From NCBI RefSeq assembly GCF_009932555.1, contig NZ_BLJO01000001.1:186400-250399 (forward strand): DNA of 64,000 nucleotides, in the 5' to 3' direction. Below the pieces are notes generated by a model. That model saw only the letters and a list, made by a program, of their open reading frames with translations, was not told the origin of the DNA and did no database searches. The position numbers and the translations under genes were made by a program. Shown piece by piece: positions 26,373-35,730 of the stretch. Each line of letters begins with the position of its first letter. The first letter of the stretch is position 1. The DNA comes from Steroidobacter agaridevorans (GTDB taxonomy: Bacteria > Pseudomonadota > Gammaproteobacteria > Steroidobacterales > Steroidobacteraceae).

Positions 26373-26686
26373 CTTCTAGGAGTTCGTGAGATGCCCACAG
26401 AAGGCTGCGCGCATCCCAGGTGCTCGGATCATGCCACAATTGCTGCGTCGCGACACGTCAAGGTCGGCGATAAACCTCGACGTCAATGTGGTTCTCAGTC
26501 GCGAAAAATTCAGCGCCAGCGGCAGACAACCCGACAGTGGGGTCGACGGTGTCGCCGCTAGCGCTGTCAGTGCCACGAGTTGGCGGGCACCCTAAGCTGT
26601 AACCTTGTTCTGGCCGCATTGGCGCGTGTCCGCTACAGCAGTGCAGCGGACACTTGGAAAAACGCCAATCAGCGCAGGCTAAGCAG
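26373..26686. other. Intergenic stretch between TonB receptor end and endonuclease start
   Basis: 314 bases without a convincing gene. It contains a perfect 9-bp inverted repeat at 26626-26653 (GTGTCCGCT, 10-base loop, AGCGGACAC), 34 bases beyond the TonB receptor stop. This could form a transcript-end hairpin, but no T-run follows on the minus strand. Confidence 0.4.
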
Positions 26687-29362
26687 TTACCAACGCTTGG
26701 TAATGGACACGCCGAACAAGCGAGGCTCGAGCAGTTGCACACCGCGAGTTAGCCCGAGTTGCTCGGATTGCACCTCCAGCCCCACGATGACGTCATCGTC
26801 CGCAAGATTCTTTCCATACACCTGCACATCCACATCCCAAGCGAGATTGCGGAACAGGAGGCTCGCGTTGTAGTTGTCCCAGCTTTCCAACTCGTAATCC
26901 GTAGTATTGAAATGCGACGAGTAGGACTCAGCCTGGCGGTAGTAGTCGGCACGCAGCGTCACCTCCCAATCCCCGCCAAGTCTTAGCGTGTATTGCGCGC
27001 CTAATGACGCCGTCCACTCCGGCGCTCCCGGCAGCTGATTGCCAGCAAGATCCACCGGCACGCCTGCGCTACGGTTCAAGCCAAAGGCAGTATTCAACGC
27101 GGCCGATCCGCAAAGCCCCGCACCGGGCAACGGAGCAAGCGCTGCGGCTGGCAACGCTCCCGCATTGATTGCAGCAATCACCCGCTGCAACGCTGACGCG
27201 CTGACCACGCAGCCGCCTTCCAGCGACTTCGCATAGTGCAACGATGGATCGCCCTGAGTACGATCGAAGGGATCCACCGATGTGCCTGCGGTGATCTCGC
27301 TGTCGAGATACCCGAGCTGCGCGTTGAAGCGCAGCGGCTCGATGGGCGACCACACGGCTTCGACCTCTACGCCTCGAACCTCCGCATCGAGATTATCGAC
27401 CAGGCTCGCGAAGCCATCGAGCTTGCTGAACTGGTAGTCCCGATAGTCATATATGAAGCCGGTGACATTCAGAGTCACCCGGCCATCGAACAACGAATTC
27501 TTCGCACCGATTTCCACCGCATCGACGGTCTCTGCATCGTAGGGCGCAGCCGATCCCTGCGTGGTCGGCGTGTTGAATCCACCAGCCTTGTAGCCGCGGC
27601 TCAGCGTCAGATAGACGAGCGTATCGGCGGTCACAGCCCAATCCAGCGTCACGCGCCCGGTCGTCGCATTGGACTCGATCTTCTCTGGCAGCACTCGGGC
27701 CTCGTTCCATCCCGGTGCACCCACCACTCCGCCCTCCCCCGCAGCCGCCAGCAGATTGACCGGGTAATAGATGCGGCTCTTTTCATCTTCGGTGTAGCGG
27801 GCGCCAACCGTGAACTTCAGTGCATCGGTCCAGTTCCAGTACAGCTCGCCAAACACAGCCTGAGACTCGAGCTCGTACGGCGTGTACACAAAGAAGTAAT
27901 TGTGACCTAGCCCGCTCACCGGGATACCCGGTGTCGCGTCGTAGAAGCTTGTATTGCGCGAAGCGCGGTGGAAGGCGTTCGTGGCATTGGTCGAGGTAAA
28001 GGTCGTAGTCGAGCGATCGAGGTTCAAAGCGAACACTCCGGCGTTGAAGTTGATCGCGCCATCGAAGCTCGATTGCAGGCGCAGCTCGCCCGTGCGCTGA
28101 ATGTCATCGTTGGTCGAGTAAGTCAGCGTGCGCACGCCCGTGCCCGGCCCACCCTGCGGATCGTTGAACACACCGCCGGGCGTCACGGCGGTGTTGTTGA
28201 ATCCGATCTGCGACTGCTGACTGCCACCTGCCGCGAGCGCCTGATCGCTCGTATAGGAGGCGAGTAGCGACAGCGTCAGGCCATCGATGATGTCCCACTG
28301 GGTTTCGAGCTCGATCAGCTCATTCGTCGCGTCGTAGCTCGGATCGCGATACGCAGACGAGCGTCGCAAGTTGGGATCCCCCATCTGACCGGCAAAGGTA
28401 TCGCCCGTCGTCACGCCAAGTACGTTTGAAAACATTCCGCCGAAGGTGGCGACGCTGTTGACCGTGCCATAGGCCGAGGGCTGATAGATCGAGCCTTGCA
28501 GGCAGCCACGGCTCAGGTAGTTGCGTGCAACGGCACTATTGACGGGCGTGGAGCCGACTGCGGTCGGTCCTGGGTCCTTGATACACAAGGTCCTCGCCCC
28601 ACCGTTGCGCGAATCGTCTTCCTCGAAACGCTCATAGAGCACATATGCCCGAATGCTGTCCGTCGGCTGGAACGCCATCGTCGCGCGGGCGGACCACAAA
28701 TCGCGCGAATCGATGTCGTTGCCGGTGGCCGTGTTCTCTGTGTAACCCTCGCGCTGCAGGTAGTTACCCGCCAGCCGTAGACCAAGCTTGCTTCCCACCG
28801 GGATATTGACGTGCCCTTTCGCCTTGCGGGTGTCGTAGTCCGCGTACTCGAGTGAGGTCGACGCGTTGAATTGCGTCAGATCCGGCCTCGCGGTAATGAC
28901 GTTCAGCACGCCTCCGGTGGCGTTTCGACCATACAAGGTGCCTTGCGGACCGCGCAGGACCTCGATGCGCTCCACGTCATAGAAGTCGGCGACGCCGATG
29001 CGACTGACTGTCAGCGGCACATTGTTGTGATGGGGCAGCACGCCGGAATCGCCGGTCGAGCCCGTTCCGTTTGCCGAGCCGACACCGCGGATATTGAAGT
29101 TGGGCGTGGAGCCGGTGCCGCCGGAGAACACCAGATTGGGAACGGCATTCTGTAGATTGTAGGCGCCGTCCAGGCGTTGCTCCTGAAGCGCCTCGGCGGA
29201 AAACGCCGACACCGCGATCGGAACATCCTGAATGCTCTCCGCGCGCTTTTGCGCGGTGACGATGATCTCCTCGAGCGCCCTTGCTTCCTGAGCCTGTGCG
29301 GATAGCGCGAATACGCAGCTCGTCGCACTGATGAGCGTGCCAATCGCAATTCTTGATTTCAT
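26687..29362 (-). CDS. TonB-dependent outer-membrane receptor
   Basis: 891 residues from the ATG at 29362, which has GGGGGAG just upstream; the open frame extends further but without a signal. It has a signal peptide (IGTLISATSCVFALSAQAQ), a TonB-box region EEIIVTAQKRAESIQDVPIAVSAF, a plug domain (GVGSANGTGSTGDSG, RIEVLRGPQGTLYGRNATGG) and a 22-strand barrel ending in FGVSITKRW. It resembles the iron-complex/steroid-type receptors abundant in Steroidobacter and sphingomonads; substrate cannot be read from sequence. A copy of the shared 16-bp box lies 197 bases upstream. Confidence 0.94.
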   Translation of the reverse strand: MKSRIAIGTLISATSCVFALSAQAQEARALEEIIVTAQKRAESIQDVPIAVSAFSAEALQEQRLDGAYNLQNAVPNLVFSGGTGSTPNFNIRGVGSANGTGSTGDSGVLPHHNNVPLTVSRIGVADFYDVERIEVLRGPQGTLYGRNATGGVLNVITARPDLTQFNASTSLEYADYDTRKAKGHVNIPVGSKLGLRLAGNYLQREGYTENTATGNDIDSRDLWSARATMAFQPTDSIRAYVLYERFEEDDSRNGGARTLCIKDPGPTAVGSTPVNSAVARNYLSRGCLQGSIYQPSAYGTVNSVATFGGMFSNVLGVTTGDTFAGQMGDPNLRRSSAYRDPSYDATNELIELETQWDIIDGLTLSLLASYTSDQALAAGGSQQSQIGFNNTAVTPGGVFNDPQGGPGTGVRTLTYSTNDDIQRTGELRLQSSFDGAINFNAGVFALNLDRSTTTFTSTNATNAFHRASRNTSFYDATPGIPVSGLGHNYFFVYTPYELESQAVFGELYWNWTDALKFTVGARYTEDEKSRIYYPVNLLAAAGEGGVVGAPGWNEARVLPEKIESNATTGRVTLDWAVTADTLVYLTLSRGYKAGGFNTPTTQGSAAPYDAETVDAVEIGAKNSLFDGRVTLNVTGFIYDYRDYQFSKLDGFASLVDNLDAEVRGVEVEAVWSPIEPLRFNAQLGYLDSEITAGTSVDPFDRTQGDPSLHYAKSLEGGCVVSASALQRVIAAINAGALPAAALAPLPGAGLCGSAALNTAFGLNRSAGVPVDLAGNQLPGAPEWTASLGAQYTLRLGGDWEVTLRADYYRQAESYSSHFNTTDYELESWDNYNASLLFRNLAWDVDVQVYGKNLADDDVIVGLEVQSEQLGLTRGVQLLEPRLFGVSITKRW

Positions 29363-29558
29363 ATCTCCCCCATGGACTGACGACATGCGAGCGAGGACTT
29401 CGCTGCGCGCTCCGGTCGACTTCCACACCATTAGCCATGAGAGCCCGCCGGACGGCGAAGCTTCCCGGCGGTCTCACTGCTATTTGTATCTACAGTTTGT
29501 TTTCTCGGAACTCCGACTCGTTCTCGGTGCGAGCGACCTTGCCGTATTAAACATCTTT

Positions 29559-29574
29559 ATTGACGTTCACACCA
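29559..29574. promoter_or_regulatory. Shared 16-bp box, copy C (upstream of TonB receptor)
   Basis: Plus strand ATTGACGTTCACACCA; its complement matches the consensus TGGTGTGATCGTCAAT at 15 of 16 positions. It lies in the 345-base gap 29363-29707 between the receptor and the VOC pseudogene, in inverted orientation compared with copies A, B and D. Nothing else in that gap is convincing. Confidence 0.5.
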
Positions 29575-29707
29575 CTACTGAAAAAATGATTTTATGATGG
29601 ATGATGGGCGTTTTCGCTCCGCGAAACTTGCGCCGGACCACGGCTCAGGGAACGTCGCGGGCAAGCAATCGCTGCGCGATGCGTCCATCGCAATCGCACG
29701 ATTGTGG

Positions 29708-30207
29708 CTACTGCACCCGAGCTGTTGGCCGCTGATACAACTCGATCAGGTAGCCGTCGGGATCGCGGACGAAATTTGTTCCGTCGCCGAGGGGGCGCGC
29801 AGCCTGGTAGCCGGCAGCCAGCACCCGCTCCGCCATCTTGCGTCCATTCGGCACAACAATGGTGATGGATCCGAACTCGGTGGCGCCGGGTTGCACCTCT
29901 CCTCTGCGAATGATGATGAGAGTGTCCTCGCGGATGTTGCCGGTCAGGCCGAGCAATACTCGTGCGCCTCGCCTTGCGCCGGAACTCGGGCAGCGACCTT
30001 CAACCCCAACACTTCGGTGTAGAACTGCTTGGAACGCTCGAGATCGCTGACGCGAATCCCTAGTCCTGACACGCGAATCGGCTTCACGTCCTCGGGCGGT
30101 GATGGAACATCGGGCCCGGCAAGCGCCGGTATCGAGACGAGCGCAAGCGCGGCGACGCATAGCTGCCGTCGAATGCTCGGAATCATCGTCACGACCCTTA
30201 TGTTCAT
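29708..30207 (-). pseudogene. Exported VOC/glyoxalase-fold protein, frameshifted
   Basis: The start at 30207 forms an ATGA overlap with the preceding gene. It encodes a signal peptide (LCVAALALVSIPALAG) and the first VOC half (VSGLGIRVSDLERSKQFYTEVLGL). The frame then breaks at about 29955 and stops. The next frame continues with LLGLTGNIREDTLIIIRRGE, VVPNGRKMAERVLAAGY and FVRDPDGYLIELYQRP, the second VOC half. Adding one T after GAGTAT restores EYLLGLTGN, so a one-base deletion is the simplest explanation. It may be a real inactivation or a sequencing error. VOC proteins include dioxygenases, isomerases and lyases; a signal peptide is unusual. Confidence 0.75.
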
Positions 30208-31466
30208 TCTTTCGCCTTCGCGATGTTCTCCGGCGGCGTGATCACGGCGTTCGGCCCTGCCTGTTGTTTCGCCTTTGGGTCGATGAAGATGCCGTCGACG
30301 ACCTGCGGGAACAGGCCTGAGACGCGCCCGGTCTCGGCCGGTGCGAGCGATTTATATGACGCCACGGCTGCCACCTGCTGACTGGCATCCGGGCTCATGA
30401 CGAAGGCCGGCAGCGCATCGACGCGTAGCGCATACGAGATGTGAGTCTTCTCACCTTTCGCGCCACTCGGGCTGTAGTCGGCGTTACGGCGCAGCGCGTA
30501 GTAGACGCCCGGCAGTTGCACCCATGTCAGAGCCTCGATAACCGGTCCACGGGCGTTTACCCATCCCTTGTACACGTGCTCCCAGGGTCGGTAGCCACCG
30601 ACATAGCCGCTCAAGGAACCATCCGCTTTCATCGTAAGCTTGATCTGCGCACGCTCCAGTTCGAGATCGCGCCAATAGGCCGGTTCTCGCAGCACCCCAG
30701 ACACTGCTTTGGTCGAGGTGATTACGCCGTTCTTGATCCGTGCCGGAAAGATCGCTTCATATCTCGCGTGCGGTTTGATGCTGAAGGTGTAGTCGGGCGC
30801 GATGTTGCCATTGCCATCCTTCACCATCTTGTCATCACTGAGATAAAAGCCGACGTTCACGTCCTTGTCGTTCATCGGATCGTCGCCTTGACCCGCAACG
30901 ACGATCAGCGTCGTCCATGCACCATTTCGCATGGAATCGTTGAACTGCAGCGCACCGCTGGATAATCGTCGTGGACCACGGTAAGTCTTCCAACAGCCGA
31001 CAGTCTTATAGAAGTTGTTGTCGATGCCCTTCTCACCGTCGGGGCTCGTGAAGCCGGTCTTCGCGTTGCCATCCAGATCGAGACCCTCGGCGAGGGTGCC
31101 GCTCACACCCACCAGTCCAGGATCCGGTGTCGACGTTGGATTCACGTAAACATTCGCGCGAGCCTTGCCGCGAAACGCCATCTGATTCTGCCCATGCACG
31201 GGGCTGCGAGTGGGATTCGCGGGATTGCGCAGCCATTCCGCTTCCTCGCGCGTATAGCCTGCCTCCATCAGCACCTTTACCCAGTCGATCTCGGGATTCG
31301 TACCCTGCGGGCAATCCGTGCCAGGATCGATCACGCCGGCCTTCGCGCCGTAATAAATGGCCGGTTCGTTCCACTCGACCACGTACGCTTTGGTCCACGC
31401 CGCCATCGCGACACAGGGCGCCGCGAACGCAGCCAAGGCAATCCCCGCTCGACCTATCGAGTTCAT
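30204..31466 (-). CDS. Exported protein of unknown function in DUF1592/DUF1552 operon
   Basis: 420 residues from the ATG at 31466 with GGCGGGG upstream. A signal peptide is present (GIALAAFAAPCVAMA). The mature part starts WTKAYVVEWNEPAIYYG and contains DPGTDCPQGTNPEIDW, DLDGNAKTGFTSPDGEKGIDNNFYKTVGCW, quoted in pieces, and YRPWEHVYKGWVNARG. I do not recognise a named domain. It lies 10 bases downstream of the DUF1552 gene and overlaps the VOC gene, so it is part of the same operon. Its Gly/Asp-rich loops and single conserved-looking Cys pair suggest a folded periplasmic protein. Confidence 0.75.
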   Translation of the reverse strand: MNSIGRAGIALAAFAAPCVAMAAWTKAYVVEWNEPAIYYGAKAGVIDPGTDCPQGTNPEIDWVKVLMEAGYTREEAEWLRNPANPTRSPVHGQNQMAFRGKARANVYVNPTSTPDPGLVGVSGTLAEGLDLDGNAKTGFTSPDGEKGIDNNFYKTVGCWKTYRGPRRLSSGALQFNDSMRNGAWTTLIVVAGQGDDPMNDKDVNVGFYLSDDKMVKDGNGNIAPDYTFSIKPHARYEAIFPARIKNGVITSTKAVSGVLREPAYWRDLELERAQIKLTMKADGSLSGYVGGYRPWEHVYKGWVNARGPVIEALTWVQLPGVYYALRRNADYSPSGAKGEKTHISYALRVDALPAFVMSPDASQQVAAVASYKSLAPAETGRVSGLFPQVVDGIFIDPKAKQQAGPNAVITPPENIAKAKE

Positions 31467-31476
31467 GTTCCCCGCC

Positions 31477-32832
31477 TCACGCAATGACTTCGCCGATCGG
31501 GTTGGATGTCTTCATCGAGCCCACGCCGAACTCGCCAACCGGTGCGCCGGCGAGTTGCATGGCTGTGAGCGATACTCGAGTGACCGGCGCACCTTTGCCG
31601 GCAATGTGCTGCCCAGCCTTGTGTCGGCCGCCGGCCCGGCCCGCAAGAAACATCGGAATGTTCTCAATGGCGTGAATTTTCGCGTAGCCGGTGTCGCTGA
31701 AAGCAAGGACGATCGCGTTGTCGAGCAGGGTCCCCTCGCCCTCCTTGATTGCGTCGAGCTCCGCGAGAAATGTGCCCAGGCCCTTCATGACCTCATTTGC
31801 AAGCTTGCTGGTCTCTGGCTGATATCCCAGGCGCGCGTCGGTCGGCTCATCGTGCGTGATCTGGTGATAGATCTTGCTTTGGCCTGGCAGATACGTTTCC
31901 GAGGCCCCCGAGGTATGCACGAAGGTAAAGACCCGCGACTGATTGCAGGCCAAGCCCATGGCGAGCAGCTTCGCCATCACTTTCGTATTGGAGTTCACAA
32001 CGTCGACCGATGAGATCCGTGCAGGATCCTTCGGCGCCTGCGGTAACACGCAAGCCTCGCGCTTCTCCGGCTTCTGCAGCTGAACGGCGAGCTGATTCTC
32101 CATGTCACGCACGGACGAGAAGTACTGGTCCATCTTCAGCTGATCGTCCCTGCCGAGCCCTTTCATCAACTCGCGCCGCTGCTCGGTCACCGCAGAGAGG
32201 ACACTTTGCCGCAGCATGATCGCGGGATTCGGCTTCCAATCGTCGCTGTTCGGGTCTTGGAAGTCCGGCCCGAACAGACGCGTGTACAGTGCGAGCGGGG
32301 TCGAGTCCGGGGAGGCGAAGGTCGCGCCCGTGCGGGTGGAGTAACTCACCGGCTGGCGCGACACCGATGCATCGATATCGATGGACTTGAAACGAGTCGA
32401 GGTACCGATCGCATCGGCGACCTTGGTGTCGAATGAGGCGGCGTCGAACCTGGTGGCCGTGGCCGGTGCGACGCCCGACAGGATGGATGCATGACCCGTC
32501 CAATGAACGAGATTGGCGCGCCCATCGCCAATCGCGCGGAATCCTGAAAACACAGACACTTTTTCCTTCACCGCCGCGAGCGCCTCGAGCTCCGGCATGA
32601 GATCGTATCCCGGGCCGACCTTTGTCGGGACCCACCTGGTGCCGCCCGCCGGCGTGTCGGTCAGGCCCAAACCCCAGAAGTAGGTGCCAAACCTCACAGG
32701 TAACGGGGCGCCATTCGCAAACGCAGTGCCGTTGGTGTTGAGAAACACATCGAGCATCGGTAGCCCGACGTAAACCGCCGAGCCGCCGAGCATGCCTTTC
32801 AGGACCGAGCGACGATCGCAACGCAGTTTCAT
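31477..32832 (-). CDS. Tat-exported DUF1552 protein
   Basis: 451 residues with a twin-arginine signal (CDRRSVLKGMLGGSAVYVGLPML). DUF1552 landmarks include RFGTYFWGLGL, NLVHWTGHASILSG, SIDIDASVSRQPVSYSTR, MDQYFSSVRDMENQL and TFVHTSGASETY. The family is distantly related to DUF1501/sulfatase-type exported proteins and is normally encoded beside DUF1592 proteins; its biochemistry is not established to my knowledge. Four bases separate it from the upstream gene and 10 from the downstream one. Tat export suggests folding or a cofactor before transport. Confidence 0.88.
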   Translation of the reverse strand: MKLRCDRRSVLKGMLGGSAVYVGLPMLDVFLNTNGTAFANGAPLPVRFGTYFWGLGLTDTPAGGTRWVPTKVGPGYDLMPELEALAAVKEKVSVFSGFRAIGDGRANLVHWTGHASILSGVAPATATRFDAASFDTKVADAIGTSTRFKSIDIDASVSRQPVSYSTRTGATFASPDSTPLALYTRLFGPDFQDPNSDDWKPNPAIMLRQSVLSAVTEQRRELMKGLGRDDQLKMDQYFSSVRDMENQLAVQLQKPEKREACVLPQAPKDPARISSVDVVNSNTKVMAKLLAMGLACNQSRVFTFVHTSGASETYLPGQSKIYHQITHDEPTDARLGYQPETSKLANEVMKGLGTFLAELDAIKEGEGTLLDNAIVLAFSDTGYAKIHAIENIPMFLAGRAGGRHKAGQHIAGKGAPVTRVSLTAMQLAGAPVGEFGVGSMKTSNPIGEVIA

Positions 32833-32836
32833 CGAA

Positions 32837-34513
32837 CTACTCCGCCGTGGATTGCAGCTGGGTTACCGTTGCCGCGGCAATCGGCGCATTGGACTTCGAT
32901 TTCGGCGCAACGATCTTGAAGAACTCGGCGCTCGAGGCAATCTGCCGCACGAGGGTCGGGAAGCGATAGCCGCTGGCGATGAACGCCTGAGTCTGGGCCG
33001 TCAGATAGGCCTTGTCTCGGCCGTACGTCTTCGAGCCCACACCGTACGAATACACGTTGCGCACGAGACACGCGGGAACTTTCGGCTCGTTACGCAGATA
33101 CTCTGCAACGCCCCGCGCGCCTTCGATCCTCACATCCTTCAACTCGGCGCTGACATCGATCGGCGTGCCATTCTCCATCGTGCGCAGTTGTCCGAGCCCA
33201 TCGAAATGCTCCAGTGCAAGACCGAGCGGATCAGTGCGACGGTGGCAGCCCGAACAGCCCTCGTTCTCCATGTGATCGAGCAGGCGACCGCGCACCGTCC
33301 CTTTGGTGCTGTCCTGTACGGCCGAAAAATCGACGTTGGCGGGAGGCTGCGGCGTCGCCTGGCACATGAAGATCTCGAGCACCTTTATCCCGCGCCGGGT
33401 GGGCGATGAGGTGCCTGGATGGGCGTGCAGGGAAAGGAAACCGATATCGGTCAGGATGCCGGAGCGCTCCGAATCGTTGGGAAATTCATAGGCCATCCAC
33501 GGCGACTTGGACGCGTATGGAACTTGATAGACCGCCGCGAGCGAACGATTGAGATAGCTTTGCCGAGACGTAAACAAGTCTCGATAGTCGCCTTGCTGGC
33601 GAACCAGCAGATCCATCGAACGCAGCAGCATCTGTTCCCGTGCAGACTCCGCCACGGACTGATCGAACTTCGGATAAATCGCCGGGTCTTTGACCAGATT
33701 GCCAAAGCCGTCCAACTGAAACATGTCGGCAAAGAACGCCCGCGCGCCGTCTTGGAACTTTGGCGAAGCGATCATGCGATCGACCTGCTTATCCAGTTCC
33801 TGCTGAGAGTGAAGCGCGCCGCTGCGAGCTGCGGCGAGCAACTGGAGATCGGGCGTCGAATCCCACAGCAGAAACGACAATCGCGTGGCCTTCGAGAATG
33901 CATCGAGGCGGTACTGCTCAGGATGAGCCGGATCGGGCTCGGCGGATTCGACTCTGAAGAGAAAGTCAGGCGCAATCAGCAGGCTCGTCAGCGCAAGCTC
34001 CAGGCCGGCATAGAAATCTCCTGCCTGCTTCGCGCCACGAGCCGAGATCTCCAATCGGCTCTGAATCTCCGCGGCCGTAAGCGGACGACGTAGCAACAAC
34101 TCTCCATAGTGAGTGACGAAGTGACGAGCACAGTCATCGTCAGCACCCGCTGGATCGCTTGGTCTGCAAGTGACGGCGGCCTCGCGCCGAGATTCGCTCA
34201 ACACTTCCTCGGAAATCGACCGGCCGAGCGCGAAGTACTGCTCAAACCCGGACGATGTGAGCGACAGCATCGCGCTGCCCAAGGCCAGCAAGCCGTCCTC
34301 ACGACGTTCGGGCTCGAAGCGCGCCTCAACCTTGATCCCGGGACCGAAGACGTCCGCGATGGTGTGCCGGTATTGTGTCTCGGTAATTCGGCGCAGGCCG
34401 ACCTTCATCGCCGCGGCCTGCTCTGGGCGTTGCGCGGGTGTCGCGGCGTGGCTCGCAAAAGCCAGAACGGTGGCAGTCAGCAGCACGCCGACCGAGTAAG
34501 TTTTGGTACTCAA
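32837..34513 (-). CDS. DUF1592/DUF1588/DUF1585 haem-binding-type exported protein
   Basis: 558 residues from a TTG at 34513, chosen because GGGGGA lies six bases before it (a TTG at 34531 is in frame too). The signal peptide is TYSVGVLLTATVLAFASHAA. Domains in order: DUF1587-like (RRITETQYRHTIADVFG), DUF1595/1592 (LLLRRPLTAAEIQSRL, RLSFLLWDSTPDLQLL), DUF1588 with a c-type haem motif CSGCH (MENEGCSGCHRRTDPLG) and C-terminal DUF1585 (SYGVGSKTYGRDKAY, FPTLVRQIASSAEFF). It is the first gene of the operon. The CxxCH motif implies a periplasmic redox role. Confidence 0.88.
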   Translation of the reverse strand: MSTKTYSVGVLLTATVLAFASHAATPAQRPEQAAAMKVGLRRITETQYRHTIADVFGPGIKVEARFEPERREDGLLALGSAMLSLTSSGFEQYFALGRSISEEVLSESRREAAVTCRPSDPAGADDDCARHFVTHYGELLLRRPLTAAEIQSRLEISARGAKQAGDFYAGLELALTSLLIAPDFLFRVESAEPDPAHPEQYRLDAFSKATRLSFLLWDSTPDLQLLAAARSGALHSQQELDKQVDRMIASPKFQDGARAFFADMFQLDGFGNLVKDPAIYPKFDQSVAESAREQMLLRSMDLLVRQQGDYRDLFTSRQSYLNRSLAAVYQVPYASKSPWMAYEFPNDSERSGILTDIGFLSLHAHPGTSSPTRRGIKVLEIFMCQATPQPPANVDFSAVQDSTKGTVRGRLLDHMENEGCSGCHRRTDPLGLALEHFDGLGQLRTMENGTPIDVSAELKDVRIEGARGVAEYLRNEPKVPACLVRNVYSYGVGSKTYGRDKAYLTAQTQAFIASGYRFPTLVRQIASSAEFFKIVAPKSKSNAPIAAATVTQLQSTAE

Positions 34514-34582
34514 CGTTCGTCCCCCTGACAACGACGCTACCGGTTAGGCGCGGCATCGCATGAGTCGACCGTAGTACATTAT

Positions 34583-34598
34583 TGGAGTGATCGTCAAT
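34583..34598. promoter_or_regulatory. Shared 16-bp box, copy A (DUF1592 operon)
   Basis: Plus strand TGGAGTGATCGTCAAT, 15 of 16 to the consensus, 70 bases upstream of the TTG start. In the direction of the operon it reads ATTGACGATCACTCCA and includes TTGACG, which could double as a -35 element. No good -10 follows. Confidence 0.6.
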
Positions 34599-34748
34599 TA
34601 CGTTGGTGGCATCAAAAACATTCTTTACGTTGTCACTTTGATCACAGACGCTCGCCCGTGCTCGTGTTTCGCTGAATGCAACGCAAAATTCACCAGGCGA
34701 ACATAGTCCAGTCTCGCCAGAAGGAACGCCGCGGACCGGCGATCTTGC

Positions 34749-35222
34749 TCAATCGTCCTTCTCGCGAAACTTCTCGTGACAACCTTTGCAGGTCTTGCCG
34801 AGCGCCTGCCACTGCGCCTTGATCGCACCGGGATCGTTGCTGTCAGCGACTTGCGCAAGCTTGAAAGCCTGCTCGCCGAAGATCTTCTGCGCCGTCTTGA
34901 ACTCGGCCGGCTGTTGCCAGATCTCGGGCCGGGCCGCCGTTTGAATGTCTGACTCCGGCCCCGTGCCGGCGGGAAACCATCCCTGTTGATACTTCGTCAG
35001 CTCGTCAATCTGGCGAGCATATTGCCGGATCATCGGTAGAGACGGCGTGGGCTTCTTGAGCTCATCCGTGATCCCCTTGAAAGCGGCCCCGATGTCTCGC
35101 AGCGCAGATTGGCGGCCCTCGATCACCGGCTGCGGATCGAGTTCTTCATCAGCGGCAACGCTGCCTGCAACCGCGCACGCAGCGATCATCAGCAGTCGGC
35201 AGCATGTTTCTTTTGAAGTCAT
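34749..35222 (-). CDS. Class II cytochrome c (cytochrome c'/c556 type)
   Basis: 157 residues with a signal peptide (LLMIAACAVAGSVAADE). It has four-helix-bundle features (IEGRQSALRDIGAAFKGITDEL, quoted in part; IRQYARQIDELT) and a C-terminal haem motif CKGCHEKFRE, the diagnostic layout of class II cytochromes c. Periplasmic electron carrier or gas-binding protein. It is 31 bases downstream of the HiPIP gene on the same strand, so the two are probably co-transcribed. Confidence 0.93.
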   Translation of the reverse strand: MTSKETCCRLLMIAACAVAGSVAADEELDPQPVIEGRQSALRDIGAAFKGITDELKKPTPSLPMIRQYARQIDELTKYQQGWFPAGTGPESDIQTAARPEIWQQPAEFKTAQKIFGEQAFKLAQVADSNDPGAIKAQWQALGKTCKGCHEKFREKDD

Positions 35223-35253
35223 ACGAAGTGAAAGCTCCCGCGCAAAATCCGGA

Positions 35254-35550
35254 TCAGCTGCGTTTGGTCCACGACATACAGTGGCCCGCTGCGCTCACAG
35301 CGCTTGCGAGCACTTCGCAAGGCGCACAAGCCTGCTCCGGGTTGCCCAGCTTGAAGAACGAGCAATGCCTGCAACTTTCGTTGGCCTCGGCCGCCATCTC
35401 GGTGTATTCGAGAGACTCGCGCATGCTTTGCACGCTGCTGCTCAATTCGTCTGGATCCACGCAGGCCGCACGCACGGAACTGCCTGCCAGGACCCATACC
35501 GAAGCACGCAGTCCCACGGTGATGAACTTGCGACGCCCGCAGCTAGCCAT
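35254..35550 (-). CDS. High-potential iron-sulfur protein (HiPIP)
   Basis: 98 residues with a Tat signal (RRKFITVGLRASVWVLAG) and the HiPIP cysteine pattern CRHCSFFKLGNPEQAC followed by GHCMSW. Four cysteines ligate a 4Fe-4S cluster. Two extra cysteines (CAPC) lie near the third ligand. HiPIPs shuttle electrons in the periplasm, usually to oxidases or reductases. GGAG lies six bases before the ATG. A shared 16-bp box begins 48 bases upstream. Confidence 0.88.
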   Translation of the reverse strand: MASCGRRKFITVGLRASVWVLAGSSVRAACVDPDELSSSVQSMRESLEYTEMAAEANESCRHCSFFKLGNPEQACAPCEVLASAVSAAGHCMSWTKRS

Positions 35551-35597
35551 GAGTCATCTCCACTACCCGAATCCCGATACCCACTTTGAATCGTTAG

Positions 35598-35613
35598 TGG
35601 TGCGATAGTCAAC
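35598..35613. promoter_or_regulatory. Shared 16-bp box, copy D (HiPIP/cytochrome and HTH-TetR intergenic)
   Basis: Plus strand TGGTGCGATAGTCAAC, 13 of 16 to the consensus, in the same orientation and distance range as copies A and B. It lies between the divergent HiPIP and HTH-TetR genes and could serve both. Confidence 0.45.
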
Positions 35614-35730
35614 TATAGCCGGGGCCGGGCCTCGCAGCGCCCGGGCTCAACAAGCAGCCCTTCATTTGACAGGAGCGCGACAGGTGGCTAGCGTCGGTTT
35701 TATTCTTCGTTTCCGCCGAACTGCCCGCAG

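Noticed and set aside
29594..30022. Plus-strand open frame of 142 codons downstream of box C
   Set aside because: It is antisense to the VOC gene, whose two halves have clear family motifs.
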